Source: Amborella trichopoda (lineage: Eukaryota; Streptophyta; Magnoliopsida; Amborellales; Amborellaceae). From it: a DNA stretch of 64,000 bases. The stretch covers positions 6,435,096-6,499,095 of the forward strand of contig NW_006499751.1 in assembly GCF_000471905.2 (NCBI RefSeq). The letters run 5' to 3'. Each line of letters begins with the position of its first letter. The stretch's first letter is position 1. Shown piece by piece: positions 24,434-35,720 of this stretch. A program made the position numbers and the translations under genes. The notes beneath the pieces were generated by a model. It made no database searches. It saw only the letters and a program-made list of their open reading frames with translations, and had not been told where the DNA came from.

Positions 24434-25660
24434 TTAGGGGTATCCTATAAAATTACAAATTAGAGTTTTGTTTTTAAATTTATTTCTATGCTGATATGAG
24501 ATTAAGACATGAGCAGTCGACCCCCACTTCTTTAAGTTAGATAGATAAGGTTTTCTACCTGTCCACAGTTCATAAGGGGTAGAATCTATTGCTTTAGTTG
24601 GAACCCTATTATGAATATATATGGATATGCTTATTGCTTCTTCCCAAAAGGAATTAGGTAGATTAACATGAGCCATCATGGATCTAGTCATTTCTAAGAG
24701 GGTTCTACTATGCCTTTAAGCTATTCCATTTTACTATGACTTATAAGGCATAGTGGTATGTCTTGTAATACCATATTCTTGGCAATAAGTATTGAAAGCT
24801 TCAGATGTGTATTCACCTCCCCTCTCAGTTTTAAGAACTTTGATGTTCCTACTCAATTGGTTTTCTACTTCTCTTTTATAAATTTTAATTTTTTATAAAG
24901 CTTGTGATTATAGTTGATTAGATAAATATATCCAAATCTAGAAAAATCATCAATAAAGGTAATGAAGTATGACATCCCTCTATGAGTTTTAATATAGGGG
25001 CTTACAAATGTCTGAGTGGACCACATTCAATAACTCATTAGCCCTCTCTCATTTATTGAATGATTTCCTAGTCATTTTTCCAGATAAGCAGTGTTGACAG
25101 GTTAGAAATTCGACATTATTTAGATTTGGATTAAGACCTTTCTTTATTAATCTATTTATTTTGTCTTTTCCTATGTGGTCAAGCCTAAGATGCCAAGAAT
25201 ATGCATCAACAACCATTACACAATCAACATAACCAGAATAAAATGAAATTTTATTATCAGCTTTCTCATTTACATGAAGAAGGAACAAGTTGTGGTCATC
25301 AACCAAATGTCCGCATAAATTTGTCCACGCTTTCCGATTGATACTTTCAATGATCGGAAGCGAACTTCAAAACCCTTTATAATGAGCAAGTGGATAGATA
25401 CAATATTTCATCTCATAGGAGGGACAAAATATACATTAGTTAATACAAGGTCGATAGTCCTTACACACAATCTACAAGTTCCTACACCAAATACATCAGA
25501 ATAGGTGTTGTTCCCCATGTAGATGTATTTTTCCTCAGCTTTTATTTCTTTAAAGTCCTCGAAGAGGCCCTTTGAGGTTGCAATATGTCGATTAGCGCTT
25601 GAGTCTACCCACCATCCTTTGATGTCGTGGTCTGCCATCAAGCACTCAAAAGCCACACAA
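24434..25660 (-). pseudogene. copia protease and integrase fossil (C)
   Basis: The protease-like segment lies at about 25408-25656 ('WWVDSSANRHIATSKGLF', the copia aspartic-protease region). The pre-integrase zinc-binding segment is at 25049-25306 ('WHLRLDHIGKDKINRL', 'CQHCLSGKMTRKSF'). The integrase core and C-terminal part follow down to 24434 ('MTRSMMAHVNLPNSFWEEAI', 'TPYELWTGRKP'). The family role is polyprotein cleavage and insertion of cDNA into the genome. It is not intact. Confidence 0.85.
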
Positions 25661-25719
25661 ACAATTTCACTCTTCTTGCTACCATTTGAGCTATTCTTTG
25701 AATTTTCTAGGTTTTCATT

Positions 25720-26518
25720 CTATGGGCAGCGATTCTTGAAGTGACCTGGCTGATCACATAAAAAGAATTTTGGTGGTCTTAGTTTAGATTCTTGGTTGTA
25801 GGGCTTAGTTTCTCTGTTTTTTGACCTATTATTCCTCTTATTAAACTTCTCTTGAAATTTAGGCTTGGGTTGACTAGTTTTGGAAGGTCCTTGAGCAAGC
25901 ATGAGCTCACTCATTTTATCTTTGTTCATATGTTCTTGTTCTAAGGCTAATTGCATAGGTAGGTCCCCTAATGTAAGAGATTTGACATTCAACCTAAGTG
26001 CATTTGTTACCATCCTGCATGAAGGTGGAAGGCTATTTAATATTGCGGAAACTTGCATGCTCTCAAGGACTTCTTTCCTAGCAATGGCTAAGTCCTTAGC
26101 CACAACAAGTTTTTTGTTTACATGTTGCAAAACATTATTACCCCCCTTCATTTTGAATGAGTTATATTACTCTAATAGCAATTGGATGTATGTTTCAGAG
26201 GTTGAGTCATATTTAGTTTTTATTGCCTCCAGCATTTTTTTTGATGTTTCATGATGCTCGAAAACCTTAATAAGGTCATCTTGCATAAAAGTTAACATGG
26301 AAGTTTTTGCTATGAAGTCATCTTCTAAAGAATTTTCTAAATTTTTCTTTTCTTCTTCAGTTGGTTTATCACCAACTACTGGTGGATCATTTTTTTAGTA
26401 CATATATGATTCTATCTGGGGTGAGGAGATATTTCATCTTCTTCTTCCACATCCAAAAAGTATTTTCATTCAATTTTTCAAGTTTAGAAGGTTCAACCAT
26501 TACAATTCTACTAGCCAT
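25720..26518 (-). pseudogene. copia gag fossil (C)
   Basis: The minus strand from an ATG at 26516-26518 begins MASRIVMVEPSKLEKLNE, typical of copia gag. Toward 25720 it ends in a nucleocapsid-like segment (KFFLCDQPGHFKNRC). Between them lie the helical gag segments ('ILNSLPPSCRMVTNAL'). The product would form the particle that packages element RNA. Breaks interrupt the frame. Confidence 0.8.
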
Positions 26519-27953
26519 TTGCTAAGTTTTGTGTGAGCAACCTAATACTTTCTAATTTCTAAAGAAGCTAAACAAGGCATCAAAAATTTAATATGTGGTC
26601 AATACTTGTACAGAGAGAGTTGCAAGTACTTCATAAAATAATATCAGTTATTAAGTGATGCCTTATAAAAAAATTGAAATAGGCAATCTCTTAATCTATA
26701 AGTAAGTAGTAGGATTATCAAGGATAAAATTCCCCCTTATATTTATTTATTTGGGGTGCAAGAGCAATATCAAGGGTGTGTGGGCCCTTATAATAGAAGA
26801 ACAAATATCAAGTATGAGATTCTTTAGAAGGTAAATCAATTTCTATATCACACTAAGGCAGTAAATGTATTAATTATATTCAAATATCAGCAAAATAAGT
26901 CTTCCATAAATTTTTTTTTAATGGAAATATCAGCAATATAAGGCAACAAAATAGCAAAATATTTATTCAGCCACCTTTTCTACTATTTTTATTTATTTAT
27001 TTATTTTTATTTTTTAAAAAAGAAGAAATATCAACAATACAAAAGAAATGAGCAACATCGAATTCTTTAGGTTATTTGTTATCTCATTACAGACTGTCGG
27101 CTACAAACAATATAAAATAATGGATCCACACCAAAATTAACACTTAGAAGTAGGAGATAACAAAATCAACACTTAGAAGGGTTTGTGGGTACACAACAAA
27201 ATTTGGAGACAGAACACGTGGGCTAAAGGTTTGTGATGGGCTGGTATAAATTTTTGCTCTTCTTGATATTGATCGAAGAGGGAGAGAGGAAGTGTTTTGT
27301 GGTATGCTCAAATATGCGCCTCCTCTAACGTTGAGTTATCCAAAACTATCCTTAGCCCCTTCAAACAAGCTAAAAGAAAAAATAACTGTCCACAGTTGTT
27401 ATCATCAATACAACGTGGGATCCAATCCCAAAACCTTATTTTTGTGGATGTTGCAGGGAGTTCTAATCCCAAACCCCTATTTTTATGGATGTTGCAGAGC
27501 GTTCCAATCCCAAACCCCTATTTTTATGGATGTTGCAGAGAGCAAATCAAAGTGATCAACTACCCTTATTTTTTTGGATATTGCAGAAAGTAAATCAAAG
27601 TGATCAACAAAAAAAAAATAGGTAGCCAATCCCATATCACACAGTATCTACAAAGCAAACAACAGAACCATAATTGGAGCCAAATCACCCTCACAATTCA
27701 AACACTAAACCAAACCCATAAAAAATAGGATAGAGGTTATTTGAAATTGATTACTGCAAAAGGAGTGCACACATACCTATTCTTTAATGAATTAACACTG
27801 TGAACCAAGATAAGATAACAACAAGTGATAGTTTGAAGCACGATTTATACACAAAAAATAAATTGGGAATAGATCGTAACGAACAAATCACTTAAGCTCT
27901 ATTGTTAAAAAACAATTCAGAGTAAAAAAAAATATGGAAGATAGAATCTCGAT
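26519..27953 (-). other. 5' leader of copia element C with a short tandem repeat
   Basis: This is untranslated sequence between primer-binding site and gag, unusually long at 1.4 kb. At 27425-27545 a unit of about 41 bases is repeated three times, with 'aatcccaaacccctattttt' and 'ggatgttgcag' in each. A related unit with 'aaatcaaagtgatcaac' occurs twice up to 27607. Small frames across the repeat arise from the repetition and are not genes. Confidence 0.65.
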
Positions 27954-27965
27954 GCTTTGATATCA
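27954..27965 (-). promoter_or_regulatory. Primer-binding site of copia element C
   Basis: The minus strand next to the 5' LTR reads TGATATCAAAGC. It matches the initiator methionine tRNA site of plant copia elements (TGGTATCAGAGC) at 10 of 12 positions. Confidence 0.7.
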
Positions 27966-27966
27966 A

Positions 27967-28289
27967 TGTTAGTAAATATTGATGGAGCATGGATTAGATC
28001 AAACTCGAGACCAGAGAGGAGCTGCTGTGAGGTTGGTGATCGCAAAGCTCGGATTTTAGGAACCCCTTTCAATTTTAGAGAGAGAGATAAGCTATCGCTA
28101 TCTGTTTAGCGAGGAAGCTCTGCATATTTTTCCCTTTTGATGTTTTTCTTCCTCTCTTTGACTTCACTTTTTAAAGGGAGAAGAAGGGGTTAACTATTGT
28201 ATTTCTTCAACAGGCCCTTGAGAAAAAGAGGGGTTCCCTGATCTCAGGGATATTCATCCAATGTTCATATGGACATTGGACCATATGAA
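27967..28289 (-). repeat. Visible part of the 5' LTR of copia element C
   Basis: It matches 21953-22275 from TGTTAGTAAATATTGATG through 'ggaccatatgaa'. Element A begins at the next base. Confidence 0.85.
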
Positions 28290-29606
28290 TGTTTGAAGAC
28301 ATTTTTCAGCACCTTGGGCCCCCGATGCAGAATAAAAGAGAAGTCAGTCAATAAAGCCTTGACTTAACAGTGGAAATTTTGATAGTCTCCTAATTCTCCC
28401 AGAATGGGTGAGGATCTTCCTAACGACGTGAAAAGGCCACTTGCCAAGTTTCGTTGCAATCCGACATGTCTAAGGCAACACAGACAAAGAAACAGTTTTG
28501 AAAAAATTAGTCTCTTGCATCCTGAAACGGACCCTATAACTGGAACCCCATTAACGGAGCATCAAGTGGTTGTGAGACCATCATCATTGGATCCGACATA
28601 GTCGAAAACCCCTACGAGTCAAATTTCGGCTTAAACAGACATTCCAGGACAAAGTTATGGGCAAAAGAATGAAAAAGGAGAGGCCGCACGCTATTCCCAT
28701 GCGCTCTCCCGACACCAATATCCATTAAAGGAGATTGGTTTTCACAGTCACAAACAACAACTTTGAAGACTCATATATCCCTCGTTTTGAGTCGGGGCGC
28801 GCTCAAATTTTGCCAGCATGTTCATCTCGTCAAGACAAACATTTTGATATGTGGCACGGCCCGTGACGACGCCCGAGCAGGGAGAAAAGCTAGAGAGAGG
28901 TTGGGGATTTGGAATCAAGGTTGCAGGAAAATCAACTGTCGCACGACCCACCCGAGTGGCAATATTACGATGCTCGCATACCCGATCAATGCGAAACTAG
29001 TCGCATTAGGTGCACAAGATCAGGGCTATGTCTGGTCCGAACCCCGCGCGTGATGAACGGTTAGATTTAGCGTACAAAGGTGTTAAGGTTGCTGCAAAAT
29101 TCCAGCAGCCGAAATCCAAGTCTCGGCCAAAAATCCAAGATGGAAAAATCTTCGTTCGGGCACGAAATCGAGTTGTGTTTGTTGCAACGCGATCATGATG
29201 GCATGCTCAGAGCAATTCAATGAATAAATCACGAAAATTCATCAAGATATGACACAATATCTATCAAAAGTTTTCAAGATTCGTACAAATTTCAAGTCGT
29301 ATGATCGTGGCTTAAAAATACGATTCGTGGCTCGAAATTAGTATTAAAATGATCGTCATGTCAAGCCCAACAAGAAATTAATCTTCTTTTGGCGATGTCA
29401 ACGTCGGAGCAACCCCGAATCATCCATGAAAGATCACGCACGGTCTAAAGCAGCAGCAGGGACTGTTTTGAAATTTCACGTATTGTTGGGCAAGGGAAAA
29501 ACTGTAATTTTGCACTCATTTTTACACTTTATTTTAATTCAAATAGATTATAATTATCATCAATTAGGTTACATTTTGAGCATCCAACTAGGTTTTGGGC
29601 CCAAGC

Positions 29607-29617
29607 TTATATATACC
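29607..29617 (+). promoter_or_regulatory. LTR TATA box of element A
   Basis: TTATATATACC lies just after 'ttttgggcccaagc'. The 3' LTR has the same context at 60347-60354. It is conserved in place with the TATA boxes of B and D, so it is the probable core promoter of the family. Confidence 0.6.
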
Positions 29618-30217
29618 ACGTTATATCCTATAGTAAAAAACCTTCAATTTTGATTAATAAAATTCAGAGTTAAGCTTTAAGATTGAGGGCCACATCTAAG
29701 AAAGAGAGAGAGGAGAGAGAAGAAAAAGCCCGATACCCCTACCATGCATGTCTCCTTCCTCTCTCATCTCCCCTCTTTCATAATCCTTCTTTTCTCTTTC
29801 CTAATCTTCTTTCTTCCCTTTCCTTCTCTCTACTTCCCTTTCTTTCTCTCTCTTTCTTTCTTAATCTCTCTGTCTTTCTTTTTCTCCCTCTATTTCTTAC
29901 TTTCTCTCTCCTCCCCAATCATGCACGGCAGTGACCATCGTCGAGTATGACGTCCTCTCTCTCTTGGAATATGCACAGTAAGCCGGGCCTTAACTCGAGT
30001 GGCAGGCCTGACCTCTGTCAAAGTTCCACTTTCCCCATGTTGTGCACAGTGATACTCATCTCCACACATGACATTTCTTCCCCTATCCTCAGACAAGGAT
30101 ATTGACTCGGGCCCTTTCTTAAGTGGCAGGTCAGGTTGTGTCTGAGTCCCTTCTGACAAGCATAGCGATGCCTATTCATGTGTCTTTCCTTTTCTCTCTC
30201 CTATCTCTCTCTCCTAT

Positions 30218-30472
30218 CATGGATGGTGAATCCATCGTTGTCCATGTCCTCTCTGACCCTCTCTCTCTTGTCACAAACGGTGGAACCCATTGCCATCCAT
30301 GTTCTCTCTTTCTCCTGTCATGGACGACGGAGCCTATCATCGTTCATGTTCCCTCTCCCCTTCCCCCTTTCTCTCTCCTCTATCATGGACAGCGGAACCT
30401 TATCGTCGTCCATACTTTTTTCCCCTTTTTCTTTCTTCTGTCATAGACGGTGGAACCCTATCACTGTCCATG
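30218..30472 (+). repeat. Array of five palindromic modules in the 5' LTR of A
   Basis: Five modules of about 30 bases lie at 30218-30246, 30272-30301, 30319-30348, 30384-30414 and 30442-30472. Each begins near CATGGACGGYG and ends near CGCCGTCCATG, so each can fold on itself around a 'gaaccc(t)at' loop. They are separated by CT-rich spacers, and the 3' LTR carries the same five. Confidence 0.75.
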
Positions 30473-31250
30473 TTTCTTTTCTCTTATTCTCTCATCTCTC
30501 TCTTCTTTCTTCTCTCTTCTCTCTCTTATTTCTCTCTCTTATTTCTTCTCTCTTCTCTATCCTCCTCTCTTCTTTCCTATTCTCTCTCTTCTTTTTTCTC
30601 TCTCTTCTTTTCTCTTTTCTTTCTTCTCTCTTCTCTCTCTTCTTTCTCTCTATCTTCTTTTTCTCTCTCTTCTTTCTTCTCTTTTCTCTCTCTTCTTTTT
30701 CTCTCTCACTTCTTTCTCTATCTTCTTTCTCTCTCTTCTTTCTTTCTCTCTCTTCTTTCTTTCTCCTTTATTTTTTTCTCTCTCTTCTTTCTTTCCCTCT
30801 TCTCTTGCTTCTTTCTTCTCTTTTCTCTCTCTTCTTTATCTCTCTCTTCTTTCTTTCCCTCTTTTCTTCTTCTATCTTCTCCTCTCTTCTATTCTTTTCT
30901 TCTTTCTTCTCTCATCTCTCTCTTCTCCTTTCTCTTCTCTTCTTCCCTTCTTCTTCTTCTCTCTTCCCTATCCTTCTTCTCTATCCTTTTTCTCTTTGTT
31001 TCCCTCTCTTCTCTTTCCTTCTCTTCTCTTCTCTCTTCTCTTCATTTCTCCTCTCTCTCCTATCACTCTTAATTCCTTTTCTTTTTCTCTCTTCTCCTCT
31101 TCTTCTCTCTTTTTCTATCTATCCTCTCCTCTCTCTCTTTCTCTCTCTGCTTTTCTTCCTTCTTCTCTCTTATTATTCTTCTCTTACTCCTACCTCTCTT
31201 CTTTTTCTCTCTCCTTTCTTCTCTCTTCTTTCTTCTCCCTCTCTCATTTG
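30473..31250 (+). repeat. Polypyrimidine tract in the 5' LTR of A
   Basis: This is almost 800 bases of nearly pure C/T on the plus strand, built from TCTCTCTTCTTT-like words. Very long open frames across it (over 300 codons, rich in S, F and L) result from the absence of purines and so of stop codons. They are not genes. Confidence 0.9.
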
Positions 31251-31950
31251 ACCAAGGGACAGGCTAAGTCTAGCACTGTCACGGTAGTCTCGTCGTCAAG
31301 CAGTATTTTTGCTATGCCGATCTCAGTTACTATGCTCATTTTGCTGACATGTTAAACTCACCATCATATCAGGTTGGTTGGTGTTGGTTCTGCCGTCGAG
31401 TACTATTGCTACCGTGCCGGACTGAGTTATTGTGCATGTCTTGCTACCATGCAAAATCAGTCACTGTACTGGTCTGGCTACTATGTCAGTCTAGCCACTT
31501 GGTCAAGTTCCTTTTTCTTCTCTTCTCTTTCCTCGTTCTATTTCTTCCTTCTTTTTCTCTCAATCACCCCCAATCTATGTCCTCTTATTCTTTCATTCTT
31601 CCTTTGAATGCGCACGTTCGACCGTCTAGTAAATTAACCATGTGTGTGATCATAGAAACAGGAGAGCACAAGTCAAGGGAGGCGATTTCAAACCAGTTGA
31701 AAGACTGGGGGGCTTTACATTGTGATTTAAAAGAGAGCCCACGTGAGTTAGCCCTAGTGCGTCCTAAACCCAAGTGAGATAAGTCCTGCCTCACATCAAA
31801 TTCCTCTCTCACAGGTTGGTGTACCTGCCCTTATTTCTTAACAATGTTCCTGAGAGAGCGGTCTTAAGTCTCGGGTTCTCCTTGAAACCTGAGACACGTG
31901 CTACCAGGTCATCCCAACCAGGTAGGAGAGATTGAGGCATCTAACTAGCT

Positions 31951-31968
31951 TGGCGACTCCACTTGGGA
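31951..31968 (+). promoter_or_regulatory. Primer-binding site of element A (tRNA-Arg type)
   Basis: TGGCGACTCCACTTGGGA lies 3 bases after the LTR. It resembles the complement of a plant tRNA-Arg 3' end (TGGCGACTCCGCTGGGG), the primer reported for Ogre-type Tat elements. Element B has the corresponding site at 52142-52160. Confidence 0.7.
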
Positions 31969-33136
31969 CACACTACCCCTTTGTCGGATCGTCCTTGTTT
32001 GGCTAGTCTCTCCTTGGTTTTTCTGCATGGCACTCACATGGCTTCCGGATTCCTTAACCCATTCATCCAGATTGGGAATTTTCTCATCCCCGCATTCTCG
32101 AGTTCCCCTCGAAAATAAGCTCCTCCAGCTTCATTCTCGACTTCCATCTGAGCAAAGACCTAATGTCTAGCTCCCAAGTCTTGACATTGATAGGTGTGAG
32201 AAGGGACTTAAAGGTCCCTAACTCCCCATCTCCTAGCTCTGGTGGAACCCCCACCAATGCACTCTGCATCGGTAGCACATCTGCTACCACTTACAGCATG
32301 CACCCCATCACTGGCAAGTCACCCTGTCACTGGCAAGTCACTAGCCGATCGTATTACTGAGGTACATTGAAAGGCTACCCAATCCCTAGCTACAAAAGGC
32401 AAACAAGTTGTTGTTGCTCCTGTAGGTCGTCACAAGGCTACCCCCCACATTCCTCCACCACCTTGGATCTCTATGCTTAGAGGCTCGACACATCGAGGAA
32501 GAGACCTTGGAGCTTCCACCTCAAGCACACACCCTAAGGCTCGTGGGTCATCCACTCGAGCCACACCTCAGGGAAACCCTTTTGTTACCTCTAGTAAGCG
32601 TCCATGATCAACCCTCTTTGGGCCAAAACCTGTATGCATGCATGTGCATCCCACCACTCAGGGCAACGTCGTTGCCGCGCCAACCCGAGTACATGGGAGA
32701 TCTCGTCCTCCCTCTCAACACACATTAGCGCACTTTTTAAGAGGCAGGCTTCTACATGTTCCCTTACAAACACCTGCTCGCAGTTCTTGGTCTCTTAAGG
32801 CTAGACCACCTGTTCGAGCCCAGCTGACCCTCAAGTCACCCGTGATCATTCTTCAAGGGGAGCACACACGCCGCCTTCACAAATTGCTTCTTGCTCCTGG
32901 CCTAGTCACCATCAAGAGCCGATCCCTTCTCCCTCCACCCTTTCTCTTTCAGGCTAGCGCCACGAGCCCTGGTACTCGAAGACCTTCCCCAAGAATACCA
33001 TCTTGAGTCAACCCCATCAGCCCGGTCATGTCTTTGTAGCCCATATGAGAGCTCAGGGCAAAGACCCGATGGGTGATTAAGTCCTTCATCCTCACCTGCC
33101 TAAGTTGACCCCAGTTCCTGGTCCACACCCATTACT
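31969..33136 (+). other. 5' leader of element A
   Basis: This is untranslated or weakly coding sequence between primer-binding site and gag. Parts near 32970-33010 match the beginning of element D and the equivalent leader of B. I see no separate upstream gene. Short frames here lack any recognisable domain. Confidence 0.6.
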
Positions 33137-35720
33137 TCATCTGATGGAGTCGGCTCTGTCTTGTGCAAGAAAGCCGGCCAGTCGCAGTTCCGATTGCAGT
33201 TCTGGCCTGAGGTCCATCAAAGCCTCAAAGTCAAGAACGACAGGGGTCTGCAAATCTTGACTAGAGAAGTTACTCAAATAGTCAGGACAGCCAGCTCCAA
33301 TGACCCTCTTCACAAGAACCCTTTCTACTCTCTTCAAATCATAGAGCCTGAAGAGGAGGTGCGAGAATCCTGCATAGTGGTCAGCATCATAGAAGATGAC
33401 CCGACCACTCAGCAACCACGGTCCCAAACCGTCAAGAACCGGTCCTCATGCGATCAGCGTATAAGACTCGAGTTCAATCCGGGCATGCTGAGCCCTTGCT
33501 GATTGGTCTGCCGCTCACGACCCGCCAAGCTCGAAAACCTTCAATTGCACTTGAGGCTGGCCTCCTCGAAGAAATGGTCAGCATTATGGTTGTGAACGAA
33601 CCTAACGATAACCAAATAGAACGCATGGATAGGTTCAAACACATGGTGCGAGCAATGATGGAGAAGATTTACCGCATGGAAAGCATGCGATCCTCAGCTA
33701 ATTCCCATCCCTCGAAAGACACAGCTCCAAAGCAGACTTCCTACCGGCCTCGCAAGACAGTTCCATCCCTCGAATGGTTTCACAGGCAAACATCGACTCC
33801 ATGGTAACCCACTGCTTGAAGAACAGATAGATCTCGGGAATGCATGGGACAACACTTTACCAAAAGTCGTACCCCTCATACATTGATCAGGTTCCGTTTC
33901 CCTTGGATTACCAAAAAGGGAAGCTTCCCCTGTTCAATGGTACAACATCCCTGCACCAATATATCGCGCATTTCCAAGCGGCATGTCGAGAGACAACGGC
34001 TGACAGGAGACTCCTCCTCCGTCAGTTTATTGAAACTCTTGATGGCTCAACCTTTAAGTGGTATGCTTGGCTTCCCCCAAATTCAGTACACACTTGAGAG
34101 GAAATGGAGCGATTGTTCTACTAGCGCTTCTATGAAGTCAAGAGAGAAGTCCAAACCATCAAGCTTCTCACCCTACCCCAGGAGCCAAACAAGCCTACAG
34201 ACCAATTCATAGCAAGATGGAAGGATTTGGCTGCTTACCATTCTATTCTCATGTCTGAGAAGGATACAAAACATGATTGCCCTACATGTTGAGGCCTCCA
34301 ATCCAACCACCATGTCAAAGCTGATCTCTAAGTCAGTTCGCATAGAGAGCCTGTCTTGCCACCATGGCAGGTCACGTCAACAGTCTTCGAGCTCGAGAAG
34401 CAACCTGGGTAATGGTAATTCTCGGACCAACACCTGGGGTAATTAGTAGAAAGGGGTAATCAGTGCGGTCGTCACTGTTAGTGATCCAAAAAAGGCTGCC
34501 TCTCAAACTTTGGACCTCTCCAAAAGATAGGCACAACAAAGACACAGACAATGCCTCAGGGAGGCAAATAGCAACTGTCATACAATCGGGTACCCCACCT
34601 GCAAACCTTAATTGAAACGACTATTGGGTCAACCATAAGAACAAGTTCGGTTCCTACTCTACTCCGACTATTGCTAGAGCAGAATATGATTGTACTACTC
34701 GAGATCAAGTTGGCCTTGATACGCATGCAAAATATTGTGCTTACCATCGGAGGATAAACCACCCCACAGAAGAATGCTACACACTCAAAGACTTCATTGA
34801 GGCTTTGATCCAAAAGGGTCAGATAAAGCTCGAAGAACTTAAGAAAGCATTCGTGGCAGTTGAGGCCTCCTACGCGGTGATAGCACAGGAGGAAGATGAA
34901 GGCGCGCTCTCTTTTGATGAGCTGCCATCAGATCCCCTTCAACCTCTGTTCAATATGATGCTCCAATAGAGGCTCGTCACACCAAAGCCAGCGAGGGAGT
35001 CCAGGTTCCTTGCTCAGGGAACTGAGAATCACTGGTGCCCGTACCATCAAATATGGGGCCACAAGCTGAGAGAATGCCATGGGTTCGAAGCCATAGTCAC
35101 AAAGAAGGTGTAGAGAGGTCACATTGCTTACGCTATCATAGAAAAACATCTGCAAGTAAATACTCCCATCCAGGAGAGTGTTTCACTACAGGTCTCCCGT
35201 GATGATACTTCTGATCCCTCTAAGCCCTCGACTTCCCAACCATGGAGAGTCTATCACGGGCAGAGCAGACTCAAGTCCTTAAAGCGAGAGGCAATTCGTC
35301 AAGCTAAGGCTGCTCATAAACCTAGCAAGACTGATCAAGAACCTCCAAAGGAGACCTGGAGGAGATGGGTGCCAAAGGCAAATCACCGGAAGAACAAGAT
35401 TCCCCATCCACCGACCGAGCAAGAATTTCTCAAGCCTTTTCCTCAATTGCAGACCTTGCAGATCTTCATCCTCGCCACGATCGTCCTTACTCCCTGATCT
35501 CATCACGAAGACATCCCTAGGCCATCTTTTACAGGGGGCACGTCCAATAAGGGTGACGACGTTAAAAGCACCCCCCAATGGTCTAAGCAGGGGAAAGACC
35601 CAAAAGATCGCCTGCACACGTCCAACTTCGGTGATGATGTAAAAAGCTGCCCAAATCGGTCTGACGAGGGGAATGACCTTTAAACCCCTCACCTACTAAC
35701 CCCTCTTCTTCTTCTTCTTT
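33137..35720 (+). pseudogene. gypsy gag fossil of element A
   Basis: The capsid-like core lies at 33870-34330 ('YQKGKLPLFNGTTSLHQYIA', 'RQFIETLDGSTFKWYAWLP'). Zinc-knuckle-like segments are at about 34733-34790 ('YCAYHRRINHPTEECYTL') and about 35026-35075 ('NHWCPYHQIWGHKLRECHGF'). The C-terminal tail near 35500-35700 carries a repeated 'GDDVKS' segment that also occurs in B. The order matches D and B. The reading is broken many times. Confidence 0.8.

Larger units (their letters stand above)
21953..28289 (-). mobile_element. Ty1/copia element C, interrupted by element A
   Basis: This is a minus-strand copia fossil with a 416-base 3' LTR (21953-22368), polypurine tract, RNase H, reverse transcriptase, integrase, protease, gag, leader, methionine-tRNA type primer-binding site, and the visible part of the 5' LTR (27967-28289). 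Element A starts inside this right LTR at 28290. The 5 bases before the left end are AAATC. The matching right flank is not visible in the window. It is broken in many places. The two LTR parts differ visibly, so it is old, and by nesting it must be older than A. Confidence 0.88.
28290..31947 (+). repeat. 5' LTR of element A (3.66 kb)
   Basis: It starts TGTTTGAAGACATTTTTCAG, matching the 3' LTR start at 59034, and ends just before the primer-binding site. Internal order: conserved 5' part, TATA box at 29607, polypyrimidine stretch 29740-29930, GC-richer part, five palindromic modules (30218-30472), polypyrimidine tract (30473-31250), and a conserved 3' part. The 3' part is also recognisable in B (reverse orientation, 39844-40100 and 52164-52420). 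The last base pair is not the usual CA, so the exact 3' boundary is uncertain by a few bases. Confidence 0.85.

Noticed and set aside
28285-28289. ATGAA as target duplication of element A
   Set aside because: No matching ATGAA is found at a defined right end, because the 3' LTR does not reach a recognisable terminus.
30178-31355. Open frames of 260-357 codons in three overlapping plus-strand frames
   Set aside because: They lie in a C/T-only tract where stop codons cannot form. The predicted proteins are only S, F, L and P. The same artefact occurs at 61249-62363.
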